Assembly (NCBI RefSeq): GCF_900168045.1
Contig: NZ_FUYY01000004.1
Coordinates: forward strand, 1 to 64,000
Direction: 5' to 3'
Source: Salegentibacter holothuriorum
Lineage (GTDB): Bacteria; Bacteroidota; Bacteroidia; Flavobacteriales; Flavobacteriaceae
DNA length: 64,000 bases
Shown: positions 17,865 to 26,612 of the stretch, piece after piece
How positions within the stretch are numbered: position 1 is the first letter of the stretch
Layout: each line of letters opens with the position of its first letter
The notes under the pieces: model-generated
Seen by the model: only the letters and a program-made list of their open reading frames with translations
What the model was told of the DNA's origin: nothing
Databases searched by the model: none
Position numbers and translations under genes: made by a program

Positions 17865-18146
17865 TCAATGATTAGTATCCAGATCTGTTTTTACTCGATA
17901 ATCGAGATTTAAATGCTTCGAATCTATTTTTTTCTCATTTAATGCCTCTTGATCTACTTCACAAGTTCCGGTTGCACAATTTCCACCTGCACAGGCAAGT
18001 CCGAAAAGACCCATTGCAGCCGGCCAGGCACCAAGAGCAATGCCAATCCATTCGCCTTCCAGGGCGCTTTGTACAATTACCCAGCTACCTATTAAAAAGT
18101 AGGCTGCCCGTATCCATGTCCAACCGGTAAAAATTCTTTCTTTCAT
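17865..18146 (-). CDS. Small membrane protein with CxGGNCxxGxC motif, tail derived from repeat
   Basis: About 93 aa from the ATG at 18146 (MKERIFTGWTWIRAAY), one base after the rhodanese stop; a frame-internal ATG at 18167 would overlap that gene and is less likely. Two TM helices (about 10-28, 33-52) end in LACAGGNCATGTCEV, three closely spaced cysteines that could bind metal or persulfide. The last 20 or so residues include HLNLDYRVKT, which is the reverse-strand reading of the repeat head CTCGATAATCGAG: the repeat has replaced or extended the native C-terminus. Last gene of the rhodanese operon. Function unknown. Confidence 0.75.
   Translation of the reverse strand: MKERIFTGWTWIRAAYFLIGSWVIVQSALEGEWIGIALGAWPAAMGLFGLACAGGNCATGTCEVDQEALNEKKIDSKHLNLDYRVKTDLDTNH
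17888..17920. repeat. REP/BIME-like repeat head, truncated copy 4 inside a coding region
   Basis: TTTTTACTCGATAATCGAG (palindrome 17894-17906) then ATTTAAATGCTTCGAA; the hairpin part is cut short. It lies within the 3' end of the small membrane protein gene and is translated as HLNLDYRV on the minus strand. Confidence 0.8.
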
Positions 18147-18147
18147 A

Positions 18148-18468
18148 TTAATAAGAAATTCTTCCATTTAACCTGGCCCAGCTTCCGCCGTTATGAACAT
18201 TCGAAAATCCGTTAGACTTCAACATACTTTTTGCCGAAGCACTTCGCATTCCCGATGCGCAACAGGTTATTATTGGTTGATTTTTATCTTTTAGTTTATT
18301 AAGATTTGTATTTAGTGTTTGTAAAGGAATATTTTTAGATCCTTTAATGTGACCACCCGAGAATTCTGCTTTAGTTCTCACATCTATTATAATTCCACCT
18401 TCTTGAAGGAGCTCTCTATAATTGGGAGCTGGTTTTATTCCTAAAAGCTCTTTAAGTTTTGCTATCAT
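18148..18468 (-). CDS. Single-domain rhodanese (sulfurtransferase), second of pair
   Basis: 106 aa. Rhodanese fold with the active-site loop ITCCASGMRS; the catalytic cysteine is the second of the CC pair, in the C-x-x-G-x-R loop. EGGIIIDVRTKAEFSGGHIKGSKNIPL is the classic N-terminal motif. Carries persulfide sulfur between donors and acceptors. Four bases separate it from the upstream rhodanese gene, so they are cotranscribed. No signal peptide: cytoplasmic. Confidence 0.93.
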   Translation of the reverse strand: MIAKLKELLGIKPAPNYRELLQEGGIIIDVRTKAEFSGGHIKGSKNIPLQTLNTNLNKLKDKNQPIITCCASGMRSASAKSMLKSNGFSNVHNGGSWARLNGRISY

Positions 18469-18472
18469 ATTT

Positions 18473-18760
18473 TTATGCTGTTTCTGAGGTTAGGTAATTC
18501 ACTTCAAGCCACGAGCCGCCATTTAGGCAATTTATGCTTTGCTGACTTAAATAATTTGCTGCCTGTCCACTTCGGTTTCCGGAAGCACAGCATAAAATCA
18601 GCGGTGCGTGCATTTGTTTTAGTTCATCTATTCGGTGTGGAATTTCATTCAAAGGAATATTAACAGCTCCGGAAACACTTCCACCCATAAATTCAATATG
18701 AGTTCGTACATCTACGATTGTACCTTCCTTATTTTTAATTGTTTCTTCTTTACTCATCAT
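18473..18760 (-). CDS. Single-domain rhodanese (sulfurtransferase), first of pair
   Basis: 95 aa. Motifs GTIVDVRTHIEFMGGSVSGA and LILCCASGNRSGQAA (active-site C-A-S-G-N-R). Paralogous to the next gene and probably from a tandem duplication. Upstream, at 18834-18853, lies a 20-bp sequence shared with the upstream region of the SQR-like gene, so this gene likely starts its own transcript. Cytoplasmic. Confidence 0.93.
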   Translation of the reverse strand: MMSKEETIKNKEGTIVDVRTHIEFMGGSVSGAVNIPLNEIPHRIDELKQMHAPLILCCASGNRSGQAANYLSQQSINCLNGGSWLEVNYLTSETA

Positions 18761-18833
18761 ATAATTATTTTAAATCAGCATAAAACATTAACTGATTTCC
18801 AGGTGCGAAAATAACTCTAAAGCCCGTTTCTTA

Positions 18834-18853
18834 CAGTTACTTTTGTTACACAA
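18834..18853 (-). promoter_or_regulatory. Shared upstream motif, copy 1 (rhodanese operon)
   Basis: CAGTTACTTTTGTTACACAA on the plus strand (read TTGTGTAACAAAAGTAACTG toward the rhodanese genes), 74 bases upstream of the rhodanese start. It matches the sequence at 26613-26632 upstream of the SQR-like gene at 18 of 20 bases. The GTAAC-N4-GTAAC core suggests a regulator binding site, perhaps CRP/FNR family. The rest of 18761-18931 shows nothing else. Confidence 0.5.
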
Positions 18854-18931
18854 TCTATTGGTAAACAAAGGATTTGAATTGGAGTATGCTTTTTTTTGCC
18901 ATAACTCGTTTAGATTAGTCTACGCGGAAAA

Positions 18932-19141
18932 TTAGCATTTTTGCCCGGACTTTACTTTATCTGAAACCCCAAGTTTCTCAAGAATTTTATCCATAAGACA
19001 CCAGTGGGTTAAGGAAGATTGAAGAAGATTGGCCCCAACAAATGCGGTAAACCATAACCAGTTAATATTTACATATACAGCTAAAAGAAGGCTTATAAGC
19101 ACAAAACTTCCTGCGATACCTCGTACAATTCTATTTTTCAT
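18932..19141 (-). CDS. DUF2892-type small membrane protein
   Basis: 69 aa. Two TM helices (about 8-24 and 28-45), then the soluble end CLMDKILEKLGVSDKVKSGQKC with two cysteines. The pattern (RIVRGIAGSFVLISL, CLMDKIL) is that of DUF2892/YgaP-type inner membrane proteins, which in YgaP are fused to a rhodanese. Here the rhodaneses are separate neighbours, supporting a shared sulfur-linked role. 18 bases downstream of the PII-like gene, end of the RND operon. Confidence 0.8.
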   Translation of the reverse strand: MKNRIVRGIAGSFVLISLLLAVYVNINWLWFTAFVGANLLQSSLTHWCLMDKILEKLGVSDKVKSGQKC

Positions 19142-19159
19142 TTTTATAATATTTATGGA

Positions 19160-19465
19160 TTATATATGATTTTCAATGTTTATTACTACTGCCCTTATAG
19201 GATTATTAGTTTCCATTTTTTCGTTAAAGTCTGTAACTAATTTAAAAAGCAGATCAATTTTTTCTTTTTCGGTGAAGGAGAAAAACATAAGGGATTCGGT
19301 TCCACCTTTCTCTCCCGGAAACCAGCTTAGGGTAGCGATTATTTTATTTGGGTTTTTATAACCATCTATTTCAGAACGACTAAAGGCTTCGATCTTTGCC
19401 ATCTTAAATATGTTGAGAATATCCTTTTGGAATTCCGCCACACTTGTTACAATTAATAATTTCAT
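19160..19465 (-). CDS. Small PII-like protein of the RND operon
   Basis: About 101 aa from the ATG at 19465 (MKLLIVTSVAEFQKDIL); a longer frame upstream overlaps the pump gene and lacks family-like sequence. Alternating beta-alpha pattern, and NPIRAVVINIENHI at the end, resemble the ferredoxin-like PII/DUF3240 fold of small proteins encoded beside heavy-metal RND pumps. Could sense a ligand and modulate the pump. Family placement is tentative. Confidence 0.65.
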   Translation of the reverse strand: MKLLIVTSVAEFQKDILNIFKMAKIEAFSRSEIDGYKNPNKIIATLSWFPGEKGGTESLMFFSFTEKEKIDLLFKLVTDFNEKMETNNPIRAVVINIENHI

Positions 19466-19538
19466 ATTTTGAATATTTAGTAGTTGGATAAAAGCTGAAG
19501 AGATTTTTAGTTCCTTTTCAGCTTTTTTCCAACTTAAT

Positions 19539-22500
19539 TTATTGGTGATTTTTCTTTTCAATCATATAATAAACCAGTGGCACAACCAGCAACGTAAGTA
19601 TGGTTGATACAATAGTGCCGCCCATAAGAGAGATTGCCAGTCCCTGGAAAATTGGATCAAAAAGAATAACAAAAGCTCCAATTACTACCGTTCCGGCAGT
19701 TAATAGAATAGGAGTGGTACGTACTGCTCCTGCTTCTATTACGGCCTGTTTTAATGGAATTCCGTCTTCCAGCCGTAGGTTTACAAAATCAATAAGTAAT
19801 ACCGAGTTTCGTACCATGATTCCCGCCAGGGCTATCATACCAATAAAAGAGGTTGCGGTAAAGAAAGCACCCATAATCCAATGTCCCAGCACAATTCCAA
19901 TAAGCGATAAAGGGATTGCTACCATCATAACTATTGGCGCCCTGTAATTCTGGAACCAGCCTACAATTAAAATGTAGATAATAAAGATCACTCCCAGGAA
20001 GGCAATACCCAGGTCTCTAAAGACTTCAAGCGTAATTTGCCATTCTCCATCCCATTTTACGGTATAATCATCTTCCATTGTTGGTTGTTCTATATAAAGC
20101 TCATTAAGCTCGTAACCCGGAGGAAGATTTATTTCCTTTAATTTTTCTTCCATTCCTAAAATGGCATAAACCGGACTTTCTAGTTCACCCGCCATATCGG
20201 CCAGCACATAAACGACTCTTTTTTGGTTCTTTCTAAAAATGCTGTGCTCTTTTACCTTTTTATCTATCTTAACAAGATCGACCACACTTACCATTTCTCC
20301 CATTTGGGAAGCGATCTTGATTTGAGAAATATCCAAAGCAGTTGATTTTTCCTGTTCTGCTAAGGCTAAAACAATCTCCACTCTTTGGGTCGCATCTTCA
20401 TCGTAGAGGTGCGTCACGGCCCTATCTCCTAAAGCAGCATTCATCGTATGAACAATCTGTTGCGGAGCAACTCCGTAGCGCATTGATTTTTCCTTGTCTA
20501 TCTCGAAATGGAATTCTGTTTGATCATCCTCCACCATCCAATCTACATCTACAACATCTGCTGTTTGGTTCAGGATACCCTGGATTTCGTCGGCAATTTC
20601 AATTTGCTTTTCATAATCGGGTCCATAAACTTCAGCAACAATGGTAGACATTACCGGGGGGCCGGGTGGTACTTCCACGATCTTCACATTGGCGTCAAAT
20701 TTCTTAGCGATCTTTTGTATAGTAGGCCTAAGCAATTTTGCAATATCGTGACTCTGGGCACTTCTTTCGGTTTTATCCTTCAGGTTCACCTGTATATCGG
20801 CAGTGTTGCTTGCGCCCCTAAGATCATAATGTCTTACCAGGCCATTGAAGGTTATTGGGGCCGAGGTGCCTACATAACTTTGGTAATTTACCACCTCTGG
20901 CCTTTGAGCCAGGTATTGGCCAATTTCTCTTGTGACCGTCGCGGTACGTTCCAAAGTTGTACCCTCGGGCATATCTATTATCACCTGGAATTCATTTTTA
21001 TTGTCAAATGGCAGCATTTTTACGGCAACAGATTTAGTAAAGAATAAGGCTACAGAGCCCAATAACAATACTATAGTTGTGCCCAAAAAGATCCATCGGG
21101 TACTCTTATTAGTAATAAGCGGTCTTTCTAATTTGTTATAGAGTTTATAAATACGTGTATTCTCTATGTTATCTGCAGGTTCTTCTTCTTTTTTCTTCTT
21201 TCCACTGCTTTTTTCCCTAAGGAAAATAAGCCCCAGGTAAGGAGTAATAGTAAGTGCCACAAATAGCGACAAGATCATTGCAATAGAAGCTCCAATAGGC
21301 ATAGGGCTCATATATGGTCCCATTAATCCGCTAACAAAGGCCATTGGCAATACCGAGGCAATTACTGTGAAGGTTGCAAGAATGGTTGGGTTCCCTACTT
21401 CATTGATGGCATACAAAGCAGCCTGCTTAAAAGGCAGTCTTTTCATTTTAAAATGCCGGTGCATATTTTCGGCAATGATAATAGAGTCATCTACCACTAT
21501 TCCTGTTACAAATACTAAAGCGAAAAGCGTTATACGGTTAAGGGTGTAGTCCAATAAATAATAACTAAGCAGGGTAAGAGCAAAGGTGACCGGTACCGAT
21601 AGGAAAACCACTAAGCCGCCGCGCCAGCCCATAGCCAGCATTACAACCAGGGTAACCGCTATAATAGCCCCAATTAAGTGCAATAGTAGTTCACCTACTT
21701 TGTGGGAAGCTGTTTCCCCGTAATTTCGGGTAACCTCCACGTGTACATCATCTGGAATTAGATTGCTTTTTAGTTTGTCTACCTTCCCAATGATCACATC
21801 AGCAATTTGCATCGCATCGGCTCCTTTGATCTTGGCTACTGAAATAGTCACTGCAGGATACTCAGAAGAAAAATTACTTCCTGCTTCAGAGCCCTGACCA
21901 TAACCAAAAGAAACATATTCTTTAGGCAATTCGGGCCCTTCAATTACTTCTGCTATCTGGTACAAATAAACCGGCTGTTGCTGCTGAATTCCAATGATAA
22001 GATTTTCTACATCTTCGGCAGATTCAAGGAAACTCCCGGTGCTTATCAAAAACTCGGTATCATTCCGGTCAAAGCTGCCTGAAGAAAGTTGTTGGTTGTT
22101 CGCCTGTATTTTTTCAGAAACACCAAGGAAGTCCACGCCGCTTGCAGCCATCTTTTCTTTATCCAGAACCACGCGTACCTGCTTGCTACGGCCACCAATG
22201 GCATTGGTAACCGAAACATCGGGTACTTTTTCTATCTCGTGCGTGAGCTCATTGGCTATCTGCTTAAGCTGGTAATCGTCATAATTTTCACTCCAAAGCG
22301 TAAGTCCCAACACCGGAACATCGTCTATAGACCGTGTCTTCACCAAAGGCATTGTAGTTCCCTTTGGCATCTGGTCCATATGCTTCATAAGTTCATTATA
22401 AAGCTTCACATAGGAGCGTTCAATATCTTCTCCTACCAGGAACTGAACGGTTACCATTCCCTGTTCTTTCATTGAAGTGGAATAGATATAATCTACTCCC

Positions 22501-22739
22501 GGAATATTGGAAACCATTTTCTCCAGGGGTTTTATTACCCGTGATTCAAGTTCTGTGGGGCTGGCACCAGGATAACCAACAAAAATGTCGGCCATTGGCA
22601 CGTCTATTTGTGGCTCCTCTTCCCGGGGAATCAAGAATGAACTGTATACTCCAATGACCATAAAAACGATCATAAGAAGCACCGTAAGTTTTGAATCCAT
22701 AAAGCCTTTGGCAATTTTGCCTGCTAATCCTTCTTTCAT
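19539..22739 (-). CDS. RND efflux pump, inner-membrane permease
   Basis: 1066 aa, full length. N-terminal TM (LTVLLMIVFMVIGVYSSFLIPREEEP), periplasmic porter domains, TM block near 340-500 with FVTGIVVDDSIIIAENMHRH and a second near 890-1060 (MVRNSVLLIDFVNLR). The TM4 sequence VVDDSI has the paired acidic residues of proton-driven RND pumps but lacks the DFG motif of the CzcA heavy-metal group, unlike the pump at 6.3 kb. The PREEEPQI start marks a distinct Bacteroidota/Proteobacteria subgroup. Operon with adaptor, TolC, SQR-like flavoprotein and small sulfur-linked proteins. Substrate unknown. Confidence 0.93.
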   Translation of the reverse strand: MKEGLAGKIAKGFMDSKLTVLLMIVFMVIGVYSSFLIPREEEPQIDVPMADIFVGYPGASPTELESRVIKPLEKMVSNIPGVDYIYSTSMKEQGMVTVQFLVGEDIERSYVKLYNELMKHMDQMPKGTTMPLVKTRSIDDVPVLGLTLWSENYDDYQLKQIANELTHEIEKVPDVSVTNAIGGRSKQVRVVLDKEKMAASGVDFLGVSEKIQANNQQLSSGSFDRNDTEFLISTGSFLESAEDVENLIIGIQQQQPVYLYQIAEVIEGPELPKEYVSFGYGQGSEAGSNFSSEYPAVTISVAKIKGADAMQIADVIIGKVDKLKSNLIPDDVHVEVTRNYGETASHKVGELLLHLIGAIIAVTLVVMLAMGWRGGLVVFLSVPVTFALTLLSYYLLDYTLNRITLFALVFVTGIVVDDSIIIAENMHRHFKMKRLPFKQAALYAINEVGNPTILATFTVIASVLPMAFVSGLMGPYMSPMPIGASIAMILSLFVALTITPYLGLIFLREKSSGKKKKEEEPADNIENTRIYKLYNKLERPLITNKSTRWIFLGTTIVLLLGSVALFFTKSVAVKMLPFDNKNEFQVIIDMPEGTTLERTATVTREIGQYLAQRPEVVNYQSYVGTSAPITFNGLVRHYDLRGASNTADIQVNLKDKTERSAQSHDIAKLLRPTIQKIAKKFDANVKIVEVPPGPPVMSTIVAEVYGPDYEKQIEIADEIQGILNQTADVVDVDWMVEDDQTEFHFEIDKEKSMRYGVAPQQIVHTMNAALGDRAVTHLYDEDATQRVEIVLALAEQEKSTALDISQIKIASQMGEMVSVVDLVKIDKKVKEHSIFRKNQKRVVYVLADMAGELESPVYAILGMEEKLKEINLPPGYELNELYIEQPTMEDDYTVKWDGEWQITLEVFRDLGIAFLGVIFIIYILIVGWFQNYRAPIVMMVAIPLSLIGIVLGHWIMGAFFTATSFIGMIALAGIMVRNSVLLIDFVNLRLEDGIPLKQAVIEAGAVRTTPILLTAGTVVIGAFVILFDPIFQGLAISLMGGTIVSTILTLLVVPLVYYMIEKKNHQ

Positions 22740-22752
22740 TTTGTAGTAATTT

Positions 22753-22850
22753 TTTTACCCGATAATCGAGATTTAAATTTTTCAAGATTTGTCTTGAAAT
22801 TAAAATGTTGCTACCAATTAATATTTCGAGGGCTTACCCGCGTAGACTTA
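22753..22850. repeat. REP/BIME-like repeat, copy 5
   Basis: Head CCCGATAATCGAG (22758-22770), hairpin 1 TTTTTCAAGATTTGTCTTGA (diverged but base-paired: TCAAGA/TCTTGA), hairpin 2 ATTTCGAGGGCTTACCCGCG, end GTAGACTTA. The final TTA at 22848-22850 is the reverse complement of the adaptor gene's TAA stop, so the repeat ends exactly on the stop codon. It sits between adaptor and pump genes in the operon. Confidence 0.8.
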
Positions 22851-23924
22851 TTGCTGAATACTGAGGTTGGCACCATTGTATAGTTTTCCTTCGGCTGAAG
22901 TGATATAAGATTCCCCGGCACTAAGACCTGATAATACTTCGACTTTATTACCCACTTTTCTGCCAAGTCTTATCCACCTTAGGATAGCGGTGTTTTGCTC
23001 GCTAGGCGTATAGATGCCCTGAAGATCGCCGTGGTTAATTATTGCGGTTTCGGGTACTAATATCATTTCTGTTTTATCCCCGGTTGTTGGAAACTGAACG
23101 CTTGCATACATTCCTGAATAGATTTCGGCATTGTTCTGATCTAATGCGATTTTTACAGAATACTGACCTCCGGAATTACTGGCTGAAGTACTTATTTCTG
23201 AAACTACTCCTTCAAGGGTTTCTCCCGAAGATTTAATGAGTACCTCTACTTTCTTTCCTTCTGTTACTGAAGCTATTTCAGATTCCGGCACGCTTGCCCT
23301 CACTTCAAAATTCCCCGGCACTTGCAATCTAAGCAATGGCATTCCGGGATTGGCCATATCACCAACTTCTACATTTTTATCGGTAACTACACCGCTAAAT
23401 GGAGCTGTGATATTAGAATACGCAAACTGCGCATTGATCTCATTTTTTTGTTGCCTGGCCGCTTCAAGTCGGGCTTTTGCCATTTCATACCTGGCGGTAA
23501 TGTCATCCATTTCCTTTTGAGTAGCACTGTTCTTAGAAAATAATGCCTGATATCTTTCATAATCCTTCCGGGCATTGTTAAAAGCCGCCTGGGCCTCTGT
23601 GATCCCTGCATTTACCTGGGCACGTTTTGCCTGTAAGTCTGCATTATTAATGGCGATAAGTAATTCACCTTTTTTTACCTCGTCTCCAACTTTAGCATTT
23701 ATCTGGGTAACATAGCCCATATTTCTAGTGCTTAAAGTGGCATTTTCAACAGCTTCAACTTTACCGCTAAAAGTGAGAAAAGATTGATCTGATTCTGTAG
23801 GAGTATTGACCGTTACTTCTACCGGTGCTGCTTTTTTAGTAGGATTTTCTTCTTGCGAATCTCCGCAACTAAAAAAAAGGCTTGTTGCTCCTAAGATTCC
23901 TATTATATATAATTTAGTATTCAT
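22848..23924 (-). CDS. RND periplasmic adaptor lipoprotein
   Basis: 358 aa. Lipoprotein signal with lipobox LFFSC (GATSLFFSCGDSQEE). Membrane-fusion-protein order: lipoyl half (TQINAKVGDEVKKGELLIAI), helical hairpin (about 85-140), lipoyl half (SNITAPFSGVVTDKNVEVGDMANPG), beta-barrel, C-terminal domain. Joins the pump at 19.5-22.7 kb to the TolC protein encoded 11 bases upstream. Its stop codon falls on the end of the repeat. Confidence 0.93.
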   Translation of the reverse strand: MNTKLYIIGILGATSLFFSCGDSQEENPTKKAAPVEVTVNTPTESDQSFLTFSGKVEAVENATLSTRNMGYVTQINAKVGDEVKKGELLIAINNADLQAKRAQVNAGITEAQAAFNNARKDYERYQALFSKNSATQKEMDDITARYEMAKARLEAARQQKNEINAQFAYSNITAPFSGVVTDKNVEVGDMANPGMPLLRLQVPGNFEVRASVPESEIASVTEGKKVEVLIKSSGETLEGVVSEISTSASNSGGQYSVKIALDQNNAEIYSGMYASVQFPTTGDKTEMILVPETAIINHGDLQGIYTPSEQNTAILRWIRLGRKVGNKVEVLSGLSAGESYITSAEGKLYNGANLSIQQ

Positions 23925-23935
23925 AAGTTGATAGT

Positions 23936-25246
23936 TTAGTTTATTAGAAATTCCAATTGTGCCTGGGCATAATTGTATTCATAAATTGTTTGTGCGTATT
24001 CTAATTGTTTTTGAGAAAATTGAGCTTCTGCTGATAATAAGTCACTCGTTTTTTCGAGCCCTTGTTCAAATCGGTTAGCTCGTATTCTTAAAGACTCTTT
24101 GGCTTGTTCAAGAGCTAAGCGGGTAAGTTCAAGCTTATTTTCGGCATCTTTTACTGCGCGGCTGGCCCTGTTTCTTTCCATTTCACTTCTTGAAACATAA
24201 GATTCATATTCAAGCCTGGCTTTCTCGTAAGTTGCCCGGCTTTTTTGAAGTTTTCCGAAGCGTTTGTAACCTTCAAAGAGATCCCATTTTAATTGTATAC
24301 CGGCAATATATCCATTAGCGTCACCAGCAAAGAGCTCATCATCATAGAGTTCATAACTACCAAAAGCATTTAGATTAGGCAGGAAAGTCATTTTATTTGC
24401 ATTTAGCATTTCTTCTCGGGCATCTGTTGCTAGTTTCATAGCACGAATATCTGCGCGTTCTAAAGAAACGGAACCAGGGTTTTCCTGTAGAGGAAGAGTA
24501 ACTTCCAGAGGATCTGTAGGTTCAAAAATGGTATTTACAGGTTCATTAAGTAAGTATCCAAGATAATCTGATGCATTGATCACGTTACTTTTGGCATATT
24601 GCAACTGATTATTGACTTCAGAGACTCTGATCTCCACAGACAATAAATCAGATTTTTGCAGGTAACCCTCCTCATAATTATCATCTGCCAGTTTTTTGTT
24701 GGCTAGCGCTGCTTTTTGAGCACTTTCCAGGACAGCTACAGCTTTTTGGGCCAGTTGCAACTCCATATAGGCTTTTTTAACTTCAAGAACCATATGATCT
24801 ATGGTGCGGTCTGTTTTTAAAGCAGTTGCGGCCATCTTACTTTTCGCAGCTTTACGTTGAAAGATCCCATCCACATTTATAAGCGGTTGTTCCACTTCAA
24901 TCTTAGTGGCGAAATTGTTGATCCTTTCCGGATTGTTTAATAACGCCGGGTTAAAATCGCTTTGTGTAACTATTCCCTGGTTGAGTTTAGATCCAAATGC
25001 CATTAATGGATTCGTGGTGGTCATCCCCGAATGGGATACGGCAACATTTGGCAAGAAGATTGAATTCGTTTGCCTGAAATCTCCCCGGGATTCCAGAAAT
25101 TCCTGTTGAGATATTTTGATCTCCCTGTTGTTTTGCTTCACCAATTCTATGGCTTCACTTTTGGAAATCGGCCTTACTTCCTGAGCCTGTAACCACAGTC
25201 CCGGAAGTAATGACAGCAGCGTTATTACGTATTTTATTTTTATCAT
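23936..25246 (-). CDS. TolC-family outer membrane channel
   Basis: 436 aa. Signal peptide (YVITLLSLLPGLWLQAQ), then two OEP repeats of the TolC family (ISKSEAIELVKQNNREIKIS start; SLERADIRAMKLATDAREEML start of second half), with long coiled-coil helices. Outer-membrane exit duct for the RND pump encoded in the same operon. 18 bases from the SQR-like gene. Confidence 0.92.
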   Translation of the reverse strand: MIKIKYVITLLSLLPGLWLQAQEVRPISKSEAIELVKQNNREIKISQQEFLESRGDFRQTNSIFLPNVAVSHSGMTTTNPLMAFGSKLNQGIVTQSDFNPALLNNPERINNFATKIEVEQPLINVDGIFQRKAAKSKMAATALKTDRTIDHMVLEVKKAYMELQLAQKAVAVLESAQKAALANKKLADDNYEEGYLQKSDLLSVEIRVSEVNNQLQYAKSNVINASDYLGYLLNEPVNTIFEPTDPLEVTLPLQENPGSVSLERADIRAMKLATDAREEMLNANKMTFLPNLNAFGSYELYDDELFAGDANGYIAGIQLKWDLFEGYKRFGKLQKSRATYEKARLEYESYVSRSEMERNRASRAVKDAENKLELTRLALEQAKESLRIRANRFEQGLEKTSDLLSAEAQFSQKQLEYAQTIYEYNYAQAQLEFLIN

Positions 25247-25264
25247 CTTTCTTCTGTTTTTTGA

Positions 25265-26416
25265 TTAAAAGTTTTTGAAGAACCAGAATTTTTCATCCCA
25301 CCATTTGGAGAAATGGCTCCACTGGGCAGGATCTTTCATCTTTACCTCTTTATTTTCTTCACCCGAAAATTTTCCGCCGCTTTCACTGGCTTTTCCTTCA
25401 CCTGCTTCGATAAAGTATTTTCCTTCGGGTACGAAAATTTGATCTGGTTCCTGATTGCTCATTTTCCTACTAATATTATGAGCTACCACTTCTCCCTGTT
25501 GCCTGGCGAAAACTCCTATTTTAGGGAGTACGCTGCCGTTTTTAGTTTCGAGGTGCGTGATGTCACCAATAGCGTATACATTTTTAAATTTGGTTTCCAG
25601 GGTTTGGTTATTTACTGCAACCCAATCTGAACTTCCGGCCAGATCACTTTTTCTAATAACTTGCGGCAATTGATGTTTTGGAGTATAAGCTAGCAGATTA
25701 TAGGAGTAGGTTTTTCCATTACTGAATTCCAATTTATTGGCAGAAACTTTAGTAAGCTCGTGCCCTGGGTAGTACTTAATTCCTTTCTTTTCCAACAAGC
25801 CTTTTAATTCCGCAGAAGCTTCAGCACTTGCGAATTCCATAGGGCCTGTTTCCGGGGTAAATAGAGAAACAGTGGTATTATTAGCAAGCTTATTATTTCT
25901 TATAAAATCTTCTATGAGCATAGCTGATTCATAAGGTGCCGCCGGACTTTTAAAGGGAAGTGAAGAAACCAAAATGGCAATTTCCCCTCCGTTAAAATCC
26001 TTGAGTTCAGAATGAAAATTCTCAGCTCCTTTAAGCGTAAAGAAATTATGTCCAAACTGCTCCAGGTTATAAATATCTGCTTGTTCAACACCCAGAGAAA
26101 CAACCATATGATCTCCCTTATACTGTTTTCCTTTTACGGTAACACTTATGTTTTCAGGATCTATATTCTCGATATCTCCCTGAATAACCTCAAGTCCCGA
26201 TGCCTGGAGATTAGTGATGTTTTTGGTGACTTCTTTGTTTTTTCTGTTGCCAACCATTACCCAGGGTAGGGAAGGTGCAAAAAGGCTGGTTTCTCTTTTC
26301 TCAAAAACCAGGATCTTCACCAGATTAATATCCTCTTCGTTACCGCTGTGTTTGCTTAATTCTCTAGCGGTAACAATTCCGCCCGCACCAGCTCCTAACA
26401 CTAAAACCGTTTTCAT
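25265..26416 (-). CDS. SQR-like FAD flavoprotein lacking all cysteines
   Basis: 383 aa. N-terminal FAD-binding GAGAGGIVTARELS; C-terminal flavin motif YAIGDITHLE and LPKIGVFARQQGEVVAHNI are those of the sulfide:quinone oxidoreductase / flavocytochrome c sulfide dehydrogenase group. The segment that normally holds a catalytic cysteine reads LPFKSPAAPYE, with serine encoded by AGT (one base from TGT). I find no cysteine anywhere in the protein, so a canonical persulfide relay is not possible. C-terminal tail with WSHFSKWWDEKFWFFKNF may be an amphipathic membrane anchor. First gene of the RND operon. Confidence 0.85.
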   Translation of the reverse strand: MKTVLVLGAGAGGIVTARELSKHSGNEEDINLVKILVFEKRETSLFAPSLPWVMVGNRKNKEVTKNITNLQASGLEVIQGDIENIDPENISVTVKGKQYKGDHMVVSLGVEQADIYNLEQFGHNFFTLKGAENFHSELKDFNGGEIAILVSSLPFKSPAAPYESAMLIEDFIRNNKLANNTTVSLFTPETGPMEFASAEASAELKGLLEKKGIKYYPGHELTKVSANKLEFSNGKTYSYNLLAYTPKHQLPQVIRKSDLAGSSDWVAVNNQTLETKFKNVYAIGDITHLETKNGSVLPKIGVFARQQGEVVAHNISRKMSNQEPDQIFVPEGKYFIEAGEGKASESGGKFSGEENKEVKMKDPAQWSHFSKWWDEKFWFFKNF

Positions 26417-26612
26417 AAATTATATTTTTAGGTTGTTGTCTTCTTATTTTATCACCTGAACAGTTAGTTTTTTTACAAACATTAATTGGCCGTTTTTTGT
26501 CGGGTTTTCTATGATTGCAGCAAAACCTATTTTAACCTATTGTTCAGCTAATAGCTAAGGAAATTTTATTTCTGAATTACAGCACAAAATTAGAAGCTAG
26601 GTCGCCCCTTCA

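Noticed and set aside
20508-21047. 179-codon plus-strand frame
   Set aside because: It lies wholly inside the RND pump gene on the opposite strand, whose protein is full length with clear motifs.
22546-22785. 79-codon frame on the minus strand starting MKNLNLDYRV
   Set aside because: It overlaps the RND pump gene in another frame, and its start is just the translated repeat head; composition is not protein-like.
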